From an uncultured Acidobacteriia bacterium (GTDB lineage Bacteria; Acidobacteriota; Terriglobia; Bryobacterales; Bryobacteraceae), in NCBI GenBank assembly GCA_903929755.1, contig CAIYVZ010000180.1:1-51403 (forward strand): a DNA stretch of 51,403 nt, read 5' to 3'. Shown piece after piece: positions 42,230-51,133 of this stretch; the first letter of the stretch is position 1; the number at the start of each line of letters is the position of its first letter. A program made the position numbers and the translations under genes. The notes beneath the pieces are model-generated. The model saw only the letters and a program-made list of their open reading frames with translations. It had not been told where the DNA came from and made no database searches.

Positions 42230-43702
42230 ATGTGGCTCGGAATTGATATTGGGACGGGCGGCAGCCGTGCGCTGCTGGTAGATGGCAACGGTCGGGTTGT
42301 AGCGGCCCATACGGTGGCGCATGAGGACATGGTGCAGCACCAACCGCTTTGGGCCGAACAGCGCCCGGAGAACTGGTGGGACGCGGCGGTGGCCGCCATC
42401 CGCGGGGTTCTTGCGCAGTCCGGCATCTCCGGCGCGCAGATCCAGGGCATCGGGCTTTCCGGCCAAATGCACGGCCTCGTCATCCTTGATGATGCCAACC
42501 GCGTAATTCGCCCCTCCCTCATCTGGTGCGATCAGCGCAGCCAGGCGCAAGTCGATTGGGTCAACCAAACGGTGGGCAAAGCGAAGGTCCTCGCCTGCAT
42601 CGCGAACCCCGTGCTCACCGGCTTCACGCTGCCCAAACTCCTCTGGGTCCGTGACAATGAACCGGCCCAATACGAACGGATCCGGAAAGTCCTGCTTCCC
42701 AAGGACTACGTCCGATTCCGCCTGACCGGCGAATTTGCCACGGAAGTTTCCGATGCCTCCGGTACCGCGCTCTTCGACGTGGTTAACCGCCGCTGGTCCT
42801 TTGATCTGGCCGACGCCGTGGGCGTAGACCGAGCTTTTCTCCCCGCCTGTTACGAATCGAGCGAGATCAGCGGCCGCATCACGGCTGAAGTAGCTGCGCT
42901 CACCGGCCTCGCCGCCGGAACCCCGGTGGTCGGCGGGGGGGGCGACCAGGCCGCGTCCGCAGTCGGCAACGGCATCGTCGCGCCTGGTATCGTTTCCTGC
43001 ACGCTCGGAACCTCCGGCGTCGTCTTCGCCCACATGGAGCAGGTGCAATACGACCCCGCAGGCCGCGTCCACACTTTCTGCCATGCCGTAAAAGGAAAAT
43101 GGCACGTGATGGGCGTCACGCAGGGCGCTGGCCTCAGCCTCCAGTGGTTCCGCAATCAACTCGCCCCCGGGGTGGACTACAACGACCTGATGGCCGAAGC
43201 TGCCACCGCGCCCGCCGGTTCCCAGGGCCTCTACTGGCTTCCCTACCTGATGGGCGAACGCACGCCCCATCTGGACGCGACTGCGCGAGGCGGCTGGTTT
43301 GGCCTGACCAACAGTCACCGCCGCGCGGACCTCATCCGGGCGCTCATCGAAGGCGTCTCTTACAGCCAAAAAGACTGCCTCGATATCATCGAATCCCTCG
43401 GCGTGGAAGTCGCGTCCGTCCGCGCTTCCGGTGGCGGTGCCAAGAGTCCCTTTTGGCGTCAGATCCTGGCCGACGTGTTCAATAAACCCGTGGTGACGCT
43501 CGAATCCCAGGAAGGCTCGGCGCTGGGGGCCGCACTGTTGGCCATGGTTGGCACCGGCGAATACGCCGATGTTCCGGAAGTCTGCGCAGCCGTCATCCGG
43601 GAAAACGCCCGTGCGGAACCGCAGGCCACGGTCTCGCCAATATACGCGCGGGGCCACGCCACGTACCAGGCTCTCTACCCGGCACTGAAGAATCTGACCT
43701 AA
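42230..43702 (+). CDS. xylB: Xylulokinase (FGGY family)
   Basis: This 490-residue FGGY kinase has an N-terminal phosphate motif GIDIGTGGSRALLVDG, xylulokinase-type HPLW-like text (QHQPLWAEQRPENWW), IGLSGQMHGLV, SLIWCDQRSQ, and the VVGGGGDQAASAVGNG and ASGGGAKSPFWRQILADVF blocks of the second domain. It phosphorylates D-xylulose to xylulose-5-phosphate for the pentose phosphate pathway. No xylose isomerase or transporter lies in this window. The frame is open upstream into the ROK gene, but the family start is at 42230. Confidence 0.93.
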   Translation: MWLGIDIGTGGSRALLVDGNGRVVAAHTVAHEDMVQHQPLWAEQRPENWWDAAVAAIRGVLAQSGISGAQIQGIGLSGQMHGLVILDDANRVIRPSLIWCDQRSQAQVDWVNQTVGKAKVLACIANPVLTGFTLPKLLWVRDNEPAQYERIRKVLLPKDYVRFRLTGEFATEVSDASGTALFDVVNRRWSFDLADAVGVDRAFLPACYESSEISGRITAEVAALTGLAAGTPVVGGGGDQAASAVGNGIVAPGIVSCTLGTSGVVFAHMEQVQYDPAGRVHTFCHAVKGKWHVMGVTQGAGLSLQWFRNQLAPGVDYNDLMAEAATAPAGSQGLYWLPYLMGERTPHLDATARGGWFGLTNSHRRADLIRALIEGVSYSQKDCLDIIESLGVEVASVRASGGGAKSPFWRQILADVFNKPVVTLESQEGSALGAALLAMVGTGEYADVPEVCAAVIRENARAEPQATVSPIYARGHATYQALYPALKNLT

Positions 43703-43752
43703 TACTTGATGCACGGTCGCGCTTGATACCAGCCCGCTTTATACAATGGGCC

Positions 43753-44871
43753 ATGCGCCTGACCGCTCTCTTTCTCGCCGTCGTCCTCCTTGCCCCCGCT
43801 CAGCCAAAGCGGGTGGTGACGGATCAAATGGTTCGCGACGTCCACAAGTCGGCGCTCATCATCGATACGCATAACGACATCACCAGCCGCACGGTGGATG
43901 GCCTCGATATCTCTAAACCCGGCAACCCGACTGGCCCCGGCTTCACCCACACGGACATCCCGCGCCTGCGTGAAGGCGGCTTCGGAGCCATTTTCTTCGC
44001 CGTCTATGTCGCTGCCACCTACGCCACCGATAAAACCTCCGGCCACCGGACGCTCGACATGATCGATACCGTCCGTACCGACATCATCGCGAAGCACCCC
44101 GATACCTTCACCTTCGCCACTACCGCCTCTGAAATCGAAGCGGCCCATAAAGCCGGCAAGATCGCCGCTCTCATGGGCATTGAAGGCGGCCATGCCATTG
44201 AAGACTCCGTCCGCAGCCTCCGCGATTTCTACGCTCTCGGTGTCCGCTACATGACGCTGACCCACACCAACACCAACGGATGGGCCGACTCCGCGGGCGA
44301 CATCGCGGACACTAAGGTGCAGCACCACAACGGCCTCACCCCACAGGGCAAAGCCATCATCGCCGAGATGAACCGCCTCGGCATGATTATTGACACTTCG
44401 CACGTGGCCGACAAGACCTTCTGGGACGCCCTCGAAACATCAAACGCCCCTATCTTCGCCTCGCACTCTTCCTGCCGTGCGCTGGCCTCTGTGCCCCGCA
44501 ACATGACCGATGAAATGATTACCGCACTCGGCAAAAAGGGCGGCGTCATCCAGATCAATTTCAATTGCGGCTTCCTCTCCGTCACTGCGCCGGGCGGGAA
44601 GCCCTCCGCCACGCTTGCTGATGTGGTCGCCCACATTGACCACGCAGTGAAACTCGCCGGCATCAGCTCCGTTGGTATCGGTACCGACTACGACGGCGTT
44701 ACCTGCACGCCCACCGGGCTCGAAGACGTCTCCAAATTGCCGAATCTGACCCGCGCGCTCCTCGAAAAAGGCTACTCCGCCGACGACATCCGGAAGCTCT
44801 ACGGCGGCAATACCCTGCGCCTGATGCGCGCTGTCGAAAAGGTCAGCGCCGGGCTGCAGGCTGCCCGTTAA
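43753..44871 (+). CDS. Exported membrane dipeptidase, M19 family
   Basis: This protein of about 372 residues has a signal peptide (MRLTALFLAVVLLAPAQP). The renal-dipeptidase barrel shows the metal motifs DTHND, GIEGGHAI, DTSHV, SHSSCRAL and GIGTDYDG in the right order, and the terminal GGNTLRLMR block. It hydrolyses dipeptides, including those with D-residues at the second position, and needs two zinc ions. The ATG at 43753 fits the signal peptide better than a TTG at 43723. It may continue the sugar-kinase transcript, 50 nt after xylB. Its stop directly abuts that of the convergent GNAT gene. Confidence 0.93.
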   Translation: MRLTALFLAVVLLAPAQPKRVVTDQMVRDVHKSALIIDTHNDITSRTVDGLDISKPGNPTGPGFTHTDIPRLREGGFGAIFFAVYVAATYATDKTSGHRTLDMIDTVRTDIIAKHPDTFTFATTASEIEAAHKAGKIAALMGIEGGHAIEDSVRSLRDFYALGVRYMTLTHTNTNGWADSAGDIADTKVQHHNGLTPQGKAIIAEMNRLGMIIDTSHVADKTFWDALETSNAPIFASHSSCRALASVPRNMTDEMITALGKKGGVIQINFNCGFLSVTAPGGKPSATLADVVAHIDHAVKLAGISSVGIGTDYDGVTCTPTGLEDVSKLPNLTRALLEKGYSADDIRKLYGGNTLRLMRAVEKVSAGLQAAR

Positions 44872-45321
44872 CTAAAGCGCGAGTTTGAACCCGCAAAACG
44901 CCGAATCGCGGTCCCAGCCCGCGCCTTCATAAAGTTCCTGGGCGCTGCGGTTCGTTACTTCAGTGGCCAGCGAAAGCCGCACAGCACCCACGCTTCTGCC
45001 GTAGTCGGCGGCAAAATCCAGCAGCGCTGTGGCCACCCCGCACCGCCGTACTTCGGGCGCGACAAAAAGATCGTTCAGCACAAATGTCCGCGCCATCGCG
45101 GTGGAAGAAAAGCTCGGGTACAACTGCGTGAAGGCACGGGGGACGCCATCCACGTATGCAAGGAACACCACCGACTCCCCCTGCTCAAAGCGAGCCAGCA
45201 GAAACGCTCGCGCTCCGTCTAAATCCGAAGCCTGCCGGTAAAACTGCCGGTAGGCGTCAAACAGGGGCAACAGCACGTCCAGATCCGAGATCGAAGCCTG
45301 TCGTATTTCAATGCGCGCCAT
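44872..45321 (-). CDS. GNAT-family N-acetyltransferase
   Basis: This 149-residue protein has a single GNAT domain: IEIRQASISDLDVLLPLFDAYRQFY at the start, the LNDLFVAPEVRRCGVATALLDFAADYGR block holding the acetyl-CoA loop (RRCGVA), and a C-terminal EVTNRSAQELYEGAGWDRD. It acetylates an amine of unknown identity in the cytosol. It starts 2 nt after the stop of the small CPCC protein gene, so the two form a short operon. Confidence 0.92.
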   Translation of the reverse strand: MARIEIRQASISDLDVLLPLFDAYRQFYRQASDLDGARAFLLARFEQGESVVFLAYVDGVPRAFTQLYPSFSSTAMARTFVLNDLFVAPEVRRCGVATALLDFAADYGRSVGAVRLSLATEVTNRSAQELYEGAGWDRDSAFCGFKLAL

Positions 45322-45323
45322 CG

Positions 45324-45626
45324 TTAATCCAGGTCCATATCCCGAGGCCTCTTCCCAAACTCCGGATCAGCCTTCGCCTGCTTCAGCAGTTCATCAAACT
45401 TGCGGTTCAGAACCTGTCCCTGATTCTTCTCGGCGGCAAACGACTTTTGGAAAATCTCTTCCCGTCGCCCCGGTTCGCCCTTTAGTTTTTGAACCGCAGC
45501 TGCCAGATCCTCAATCGGCTTGGCCCTCACCGCTTCTTCATGAGAAATCACTACTTCCAGTTCACGATCCACCTTCAGCATCGCGTCACAACAGGGGCAT
45601 TTCACTTCAATCAGTCTCGCGGCCAT
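45324..45626 (-). CDS. Small zinc-ribbon-like protein
   Basis: This 100-residue cytosolic protein has a C-P-C-C motif near the N-terminus (VKCPCCDAMLKVDRELEVV), suggesting a half zinc ribbon. The rest is helical and charged (KPIEDLAAAVQKLKGEPGRREEIFQKSFAAEK), ending in an acidic tail RPRDMDLD. Similar small proteins seem widespread in Acidobacteria, and the function is unknown. It is upstream of the GNAT gene and divergent from the M2 peptidase gene. Confidence 0.8.
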   Translation of the reverse strand: MAARLIEVKCPCCDAMLKVDRELEVVISHEEAVRAKPIEDLAAAVQKLKGEPGRREEIFQKSFAAEKNQGQVLNRKFDELLKQAKADPEFGKRPRDMDLD

Positions 45627-45687
45627 GCCAATATTATCGCCCCTTGCGTCACATGATCGGCTGAAGTTCGCTAAACTCGTTTCCGCG

Positions 45688-47523
45688 ATGCTGTTTTCCT
45701 CCCGACTCCGCTATTTTGCGCTGCTTCCCCTCGCGCTCAGCCTCCTTTCCTGTTCGAAAACCCCAGGCACTTCCGTTGAAGACGCCCGTGCTTTCCTCCT
45801 CAGCACCGAGGCCGAGCTACTGAAACTTCAGATAGCCGATAACCGTGCCAATTGGGTCCACGAGACCTACATTAACGACGACACGGACAACCTTTCCGCC
45901 GCCGCCGATGAACGCGTCATCGCCCGTGTCACCGAACTCGTCAAAGAGGCCGCCCGCTTTGACAAAACAACTCTCCCGCCCGACCTTCGCCGGAAGATCC
46001 TTCTCCTGAAACTCAGCCTCTCCATGCCCGCGCCCGCCGACCCGAAGCTGCGCGAAGAGCTAACCCAGGTTGCCGCCGGTCTCTCCGGCAGCTACGGCAA
46101 AGGTAAGTACTGCCCTGTTCCCAGCGATGCCAACGCGAAATGTCTGGGTGTGGAGGCAGTCGGTGAGCGCATGGCCAAAAGCCGCGATCCCAAAGAGCTC
46201 GCCGAGCTATGGGAAGGCTGGCACAAGGTCGCCGTGCCCATGCGTGACCGTTACTCCCGTTTCGTGGAGCTTTCCAACGCCGGCGCAACGGAACTCGGCT
46301 TCAAAGATACCGGCGTCCTCTGGCGCTCCGGATACGACATGGACCCCGATGCGTTTTCCACCGAACTCGATCGCCTGTGGGGCCAGGTGGAGCCCCTGTA
46401 TAAGGAACTCCACGCCTACACCCGCACCCGCCTGACAGCGAAGTACGGCGCCGCCGCCACGCGCCAGGACGGCATGATCCCCGCCCACCTTCTGGGCAAC
46501 ATCTGGGCGCAGGAATGGGGCAACATCTACGACCTGGTCGCGCCCGCCTCCGCCCCCGCCACCTACGACCTCAGTAAGATCCTCGCCTCCCGCAAAGCCG
46601 ACGCCAAACAGATCACCGGCTACGGCGAGAGCTTCTTCAAATCCCTTGGCTTCGAACCCCTCCCCCCGGCCTTCTGGCAGCGTTCCATGATTACGCGCCC
46701 CGCCGACCGCGACGTTGTCTGCCACGCCAGCGCCTGGGACCTTGACTTCGACACCGACGTCCGCCTCAAGATGTGCATTCAGGGCACCGGCGAAGACTTC
46801 ACTGTCGTCCACCACGAACTCGGGCACCTCTTCTACGACCTCGCCTACCGCAAGCAGCCGTTCCTCTTCCGCGGCGCCGCGAATGACGGTTTCCATGAAG
46901 CCATCGGCGACACCATCGCCCTCTCCATCACCCCCGAATACCTGAAGACCATCGGCCTGATCCAACAGGTGCCGCCGCCCGCCGCCGATATCCCGATTCT
47001 GCTGCGCCGAGCCCTCGACAAGGTCGCCTTCCTGCCCTTCGGCCTGCTGATTGACCAGTGGCGCTGGCAGGTCTTCTCGGGCAAAGTGAAGCCTGCCGAT
47101 TACAACACTGCCTGGTGGGCCCTCCGCGCCAAATATCAGGGCGTGGCCCCGCCGTCTGACCGCGGCCCCGAGGCCTTCGATCCCGGCGCCAAGTACCATA
47201 TCCCGGGCAATACACCCTATGCCCGCTACTTCCTGGCGGCCATCTACCAGTTTCAGTTCTACCGGGCCATGTGCCGCGAAGCGGGTTACACAGGCCCTCT
47301 GAACCGTTGCTCATTCTTCGGTTCAGAAGCCGCCGGCAAGAAGTTCAAAGCCATGCTCGAACTCGGCCAGTCAAAACCCTGGCCCGAAGCCCTCAAGCAA
47401 ATGACCGGCGAAGATAAGGCCGATGCCGGTGCCATGGTGGAATACTTCGCCCCCCTCCTGCAATGGCTGAAGGAGCAGAACAAGGGCGCGACACCTGGCT
47501 GGACGGTAGCATCAGGAAAGTGA
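45688..47523 (+). CDS. M2-family peptidyl-dipeptidase (ACE-like) lipoprotein
   Basis: This protein of about 611 residues has a lipoprotein signal (LALSLLSC, with C22 as lipidation site). The zinc site is H376-E377-L-G-H380 (within VVHHELGHLFYDLAYR) with the third ligand E404 (GFHEAIGDT), as in angiotensin-converting enzyme homologues. Further ACE-type blocks are NWVHETYIN near the N-terminus and the PADYNTAWWALRAKYQG and GFHEA regions. It removes C-terminal dipeptides from peptides in the periplasm. Start at 45688 because the signal peptide begins there. The next gene overlaps it by one base (TGATG). Confidence 0.94.
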   Translation: MLFSSRLRYFALLPLALSLLSCSKTPGTSVEDARAFLLSTEAELLKLQIADNRANWVHETYINDDTDNLSAAADERVIARVTELVKEAARFDKTTLPPDLRRKILLLKLSLSMPAPADPKLREELTQVAAGLSGSYGKGKYCPVPSDANAKCLGVEAVGERMAKSRDPKELAELWEGWHKVAVPMRDRYSRFVELSNAGATELGFKDTGVLWRSGYDMDPDAFSTELDRLWGQVEPLYKELHAYTRTRLTAKYGAAATRQDGMIPAHLLGNIWAQEWGNIYDLVAPASAPATYDLSKILASRKADAKQITGYGESFFKSLGFEPLPPAFWQRSMITRPADRDVVCHASAWDLDFDTDVRLKMCIQGTGEDFTVVHHELGHLFYDLAYRKQPFLFRGAANDGFHEAIGDTIALSITPEYLKTIGLIQQVPPPAADIPILLRRALDKVAFLPFGLLIDQWRWQVFSGKVKPADYNTAWWALRAKYQGVAPPSDRGPEAFDPGAKYHIPGNTPYARYFLAAIYQFQFYRAMCREAGYTGPLNRCSFFGSEAAGKKFKAMLELGQSKPWPEALKQMTGEDKADAGAMVEYFAPLLQWLKEQNKGATPGWTVASGK

Positions 47524-48632
47524 TGCCTGACCTTTTTGCCCCCCTCGAAATTGGGGGCCTGACCCTCCCCAACCGCATCGGCGTTTCGCCCATGTGCCAG
47601 TATTCTTCACCGGACGGCTTCGCCACCGATTGGCATCTTGTCCACCTGGGATCCAGAGCCTCCGGAGGCGCGGGCCTCGTCTTCACCGAAGCCGCCGCCG
47701 TGGTTCCCGAAGGCCGCATCTCACCCGGCGATCTGGGCCTCTGGAAAGACGATCATATTCCGGCGCTCCGCCGCATCGTTGACTTCACCCACACCCAGGG
47801 AGCCCTCATCGGTATCCAGTTGGCGCACGCCGGACGCAAGGCCAGCATGCAGGTTCCGTGGGAACCGGAACGCCTGATGGAGCCTCACGAAGGCGGCTGG
47901 ACCAACGTGATGGCCCCCAGCGCCATCGCGTTTTCCCACGACTACGCCAGGCCGCAAGCTCTCGATCGTGATGGCATCGCAGCCGTCCAGGCTGCTTTCG
48001 TGGCCGCCACCCGCCGCGCCGCCGAAGCCGGGTTCGACATTGTCGAACTCCACGCTGCTCACGGCTACCTGATGCACGAATTCCTCTCGCCGCTCGCCAA
48101 CGTGAGAACCGATGAATACGGTGGCTCGTTTGAGAACCGCATCCGTCTTCTGGTCGAAACCGTGGACGCCGTCCGCGCCATTTGGAAGAAACCCCTCTTT
48201 GTTCGCATCTCCGCCACGGACTGGGTGGATAGCGAACCCTGTTGGGATGCCGATCAGTCCGTCGCGCTCGCCAAAGTGCTGAAAGCCCACGGAGTCGATC
48301 TGATCGACGTCTCAAGCGGAGGCATGGTACCCCACGCCAAAATTCCCGCCGGTACCGGTTTTCAGGTCCCCTTCGCCGACCGCATCCGTCAAGAAGCGCA
48401 AATCCCGACCGCGACAGTCGGTTTCATCACCGATCCCGCTCAGGCCGACCAAATCATCCGCAACGGCCAGGCCGACCTGGTCCTGCTCGCCCGCGAATTC
48501 CTCCGTGACCCCTACTGGCCCGTCCACGCCGCCGAAAAACTCCGCAAAACAGCCGCCTGGCCGAAGCAATATCTCCGAGCGGCGCCGCATGGCAGTACGC
48601 CCAGGCAGCCCAGGGTAAACGCTGCTCGCTAG
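47523..48632 (+). CDS. Old yellow enzyme, YqjM/NamA class
   Basis: This 369-residue FMN enzyme reduces activated C=C bonds using NADPH. Seen in order: LFAPLEIGGLTLPNRIGVSPMCQYSSPDG (with the Cys and Tyr typical of the YqjM class), IQLAHAGRKAS, the substrate-binding histidines in ELHAAHGYLMHEFLSP, YGGSFENR, and a final DLVLLAREFLRDPYWP. Start at 47523 because the family N-terminus begins there and the ATG shares a base with the upstream stop (TGATG). It is probably co-translated with the peptidase gene, and the shared role is unclear. Confidence 0.94.
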   Translation: MPDLFAPLEIGGLTLPNRIGVSPMCQYSSPDGFATDWHLVHLGSRASGGAGLVFTEAAAVVPEGRISPGDLGLWKDDHIPALRRIVDFTHTQGALIGIQLAHAGRKASMQVPWEPERLMEPHEGGWTNVMAPSAIAFSHDYARPQALDRDGIAAVQAAFVAATRRAAEAGFDIVELHAAHGYLMHEFLSPLANVRTDEYGGSFENRIRLLVETVDAVRAIWKKPLFVRISATDWVDSEPCWDADQSVALAKVLKAHGVDLIDVSSGGMVPHAKIPAGTGFQVPFADRIRQEAQIPTATVGFITDPAQADQIIRNGQADLVLLAREFLRDPYWPVHAAEKLRKTAAWPKQYLRAAPHGSTPRQPRVNAAR

Positions 48633-48649
48633 ACTGGTGACACACCCAC

Positions 48650-49405
48650 ATGTCTCAGCAAAACAAGATCGCCTTAGTTACCGGAGCCGGTTCCGGTGTC
48701 GGACGCGCCGTTAGCCTGGCGCTTAACGCCAATGGCTATAACGTCGTCCTCGCCGGTCGCCGTCTGGAAGAACTGGAAAAGACCGCTGAACTCGCTGTCC
48801 CCGGCACAAAAATGCTGCCCGTCTCCACCGACGTGGGCCGTCCCGAATCCGTAAAAGCGCTCTTTAAGAAGACCCGTGACACCTTCGGGCGCCTCGACCT
48901 GCTCTTCAATAACGCCGGACGCGGTGCGCCCCCCGTCCCCATGGAAGATCTCCCGTTCGAAACGTGGAAATCCGTGGTGGACGTGAACCTCACGGGCTCG
49001 TTCCTCTGCGCTCAGGAAGCCATCCGGCTGATGAAGGAACAGAATCCCCGCGGTGGCCGCATCATCAACAACGGCTCCATCTCCGCCCACACGCCACGCC
49101 CGAATTCCGCTCCCTACACGGCGACCAAACACGCCATTACCGGCCTCACCAAATCCATCTCGCTCGATTGCCGTGAATACGACATTTGCTGCAGCCAGAT
49201 AGATATTGGCAACGCCGCCACGGAAATGACCGCGCGCATGTCCGGCGGCGTCCTCCAGGCCAATGGCAAGCTCGCCCCGGAGCCGACTATGGACGTCAAC
49301 AACGTTGCGAAGGCTGTCCTCTACATCGCGTCCCTGTCGCTTGATTCCAATGTCCTCTTCATGACAGTGATGGCCAATACCATGCCGTTCGTCGGCAGAG
49401 GGTAA
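48650..49405 (+). CDS. Short-chain dehydrogenase/reductase
   Basis: This 251-residue protein has the classical SDR pattern: cofactor loop TGAGSGVG (residues about 11-18), an AGRR strand end favouring NADP, NNAGRG, a catalytic Ser in GSISAHTPR, and Y-TAT-K in [13 protein letters not shown]. The substrate is unknown. It follows the old yellow enzyme gene by 17 nt and probably lies on the same transcript. Confidence 0.93.
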   Translation: MSQQNKIALVTGAGSGVGRAVSLALNANGYNVVLAGRRLEELEKTAELAVPGTKMLPVSTDVGRPESVKALFKKTRDTFGRLDLLFNNAGRGAPPVPMEDLPFETWKSVVDVNLTGSFLCAQEAIRLMKEQNPRGGRIINNGSISAHTPRPNSAPYTATKHAITGLTKSISLDCREYDICCSQIDIGNAATEMTARMSGGVLQANGKLAPEPTMDVNNVAKAVLYIASLSLDSNVLFMTVMANTMPFVGRG

Positions 49406-49474
49406 GGCAGTAACAGCCCGGTGCCCCGGGGCAGGGAACACGGCTCTTATTTCAAGCTGTAGTCTGGTGCTGTG

Positions 49475-51133
49475 TCAGTTCCCGCCCCGGCCACCACGGC
49501 CACCCGCTGCCGGTTGCGCCGCCGGAAGATCCTTCCGCGGCAGTTTCTCCGGTCGCGTTGCCGCGTTGTACACAAACATCGCTTCAATCACCGCCATCTG
49601 CGCCAAATCCTGCGGCTGAAGGCGGTCATAGACGTCCATGTTTGAGTGGTGCGTCCGCGTGTTGTAATCCATCGGGTCCTGTACGAACTGGAAGCCCGGC
49701 AGGCCTACCCGGTCAAACGACTGGTGATCCGTGCCACCCGTATCCCGAATCGTAATCGCGCCCGGAGTCATGTCCTTCAGCGGCGCAAACCACGCCTCAA
49801 AAATCGGCCGCATCATTTCGTTGCCCTGCAGATAGATGCCCCGAATCCGGCCCGTGCCGTTGTCGATATTGAAGTAGCCCGCAAAGTTGTTATGCTCGGC
49901 CGTCGGCTTCATCGTTTCCGGATCGGCAAAATGCTGCTTCACATACGCCGCCGAACCCAGCAGGCCCTCTTCTTCGCCACCCCACAGCCCCAAACGCACC
50001 GTGCGGTCCATCTTCAGGTTCAGCGTCTTCAAAATGCGCATCACTTCCATCGCCACGGCCGAACCCGCCGCGTTGTCGGTCGCGCCCGTGCCGTAGTGCC
50101 ACGAGTCAAAGTGCGCGCCCACCATTACCACTTCATTCGGCTTCGTGGTGCCCGGAATCTCCGCCACCACGTTGAACGATTCGGTGTTGCTGTCGAATTC
50201 CGTCTTAATGTCGAACTGTAGTTTCACCGGAACATTGTGTTCCACAAGTCGCAGGATGCGGTTGTAGTTCTCCGCCGTGATTGAGACCGACGGTGTGTTC
50301 TGCGTGGGATCACCGCGCCGCGCCGCGCCCCCGCCAAACAGCGTGCCGCTCTCCCCGCGCGCCGAAGCCGTCACCGTTAGCAAAACCCCTTCGTCCTTCC
50401 AGAAATTCCGTTGCTTATCCTGGAATGCGGTCCGCTCTTCCGGCGTCATCGCCGCCAGCGCCGCAAAACCGCCGCGTCCTGCTGCTCCGCCACGTCCGCC
50501 GCGGCCGGTCGGAATCGATTCCGTCTCCAGCTCAGCCAGTTCTTCTTTCGTATAGCGGCTCGCCAGAGGTGCCGTCGGGAAAGGCAGGTCAACCAGGGGA
50601 GCAGTGAATACAATCTTGCCCTTCAGCTTTCCGTGATACTTATCCAGATCGGCAGGACTGTCTATCGTCGCCATCGCCACTTCGCCCGTCACCGGACCGT
50701 CCGTACCCCTGGTCCACGCGATCGGCACGCCAATAATCGGCATGTACGAAGGCTCAAGCATTGCTCCCGAATAGGCCTTCACCTGCCACCCGGGAATGGC
50801 ACCGGACGGGACGTCTTTCGTCGGCCACGCTTCCAGCTTCACATTCGCCAGGCCCCATTCCTTCAACTGCCCCACGGCCCAGTCGCCCGCCGCTCGGAAC
50901 TGCGGAGAATTCGTCAAACGCGGCCCGTAGCGGTCAGTCAAATTCCAGGCCAGATCCATCACCTTACCGCCCTGTGGGCCACGTCCGCGGCCGCCGCTGG
51001 AGCCAAACTCAGCCACCTTAATTCGGTGCAGAACGTTCAGTTCAACTCGTTCCTGGGTCGCCTGCTGCGCCACGATGAGAGCCGGTACCGCCACCGCTGC
51101 TGTTATGAGTAGTTTGGATATTCGGGGTGACAT
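49475..51133 (-). CDS. Exported M28-family metallopeptidase
   Basis: This 552-residue protein has a signal peptide (MSPRISKLLITAAVAVPALIVAQ). It combines a protease-associated-type insert (about residues 110-260) with an M28 aminopeptidase domain. Zinc-binding motifs are VGAHFDSW, GATDNAAGSAVA, GGEEEGLLGS and DTGGTDHQSFD, with a His near the end (THHSNMD). It probably trims peptides from the N-terminus outside the cytoplasm. Glycine/arginine tracts (GGRGRGPQGG, GRGGRGGAAGRGG, GGRGGRGG) occur near the start, within the insert and at the C-terminus. It is convergent with the SDR gene. Confidence 0.93.
   Translation of the reverse strand: MSPRISKLLITAAVAVPALIVAQQATQERVELNVLHRIKVAEFGSSGGRGRGPQGGKVMDLAWNLTDRYGPRLTNSPQFRAAGDWAVGQLKEWGLANVKLEAWPTKDVPSGAIPGWQVKAYSGAMLEPSYMPIIGVPIAWTRGTDGPVTGEVAMATIDSPADLDKYHGKLKGKIVFTAPLVDLPFPTAPLASRYTKEELAELETESIPTGRGGRGGAAGRGGFAALAAMTPEERTAFQDKQRNFWKDEGVLLTVTASARGESGTLFGGGAARRGDPTQNTPSVSITAENYNRILRLVEHNVPVKLQFDIKTEFDSNTESFNVVAEIPGTTKPNEVVMVGAHFDSWHYGTGATDNAAGSAVAMEVMRILKTLNLKMDRTVRLGLWGGEEEGLLGSAAYVKQHFADPETMKPTAEHNNFAGYFNIDNGTGRIRGIYLQGNEMMRPIFEAWFAPLKDMTPGAITIRDTGGTDHQSFDRVGLPGFQFVQDPMDYNTRTHHSNMDVYDRLQPQDLAQMAVIEAMFVYNAATRPEKLPRKDLPAAQPAAGGRGGRGGN

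Noticed and set aside
42140-43714. 524-codon minus-strand frame opposite xylB
   Set aside because: It is a shadow of xylulokinase; the xylB frame carries all family motifs.
46207-47199. 330-codon minus-strand frame opposite the M2 peptidase
   Set aside because: It is Gly/Val-rich antisense text; the HELGH zinc site is on the other strand.
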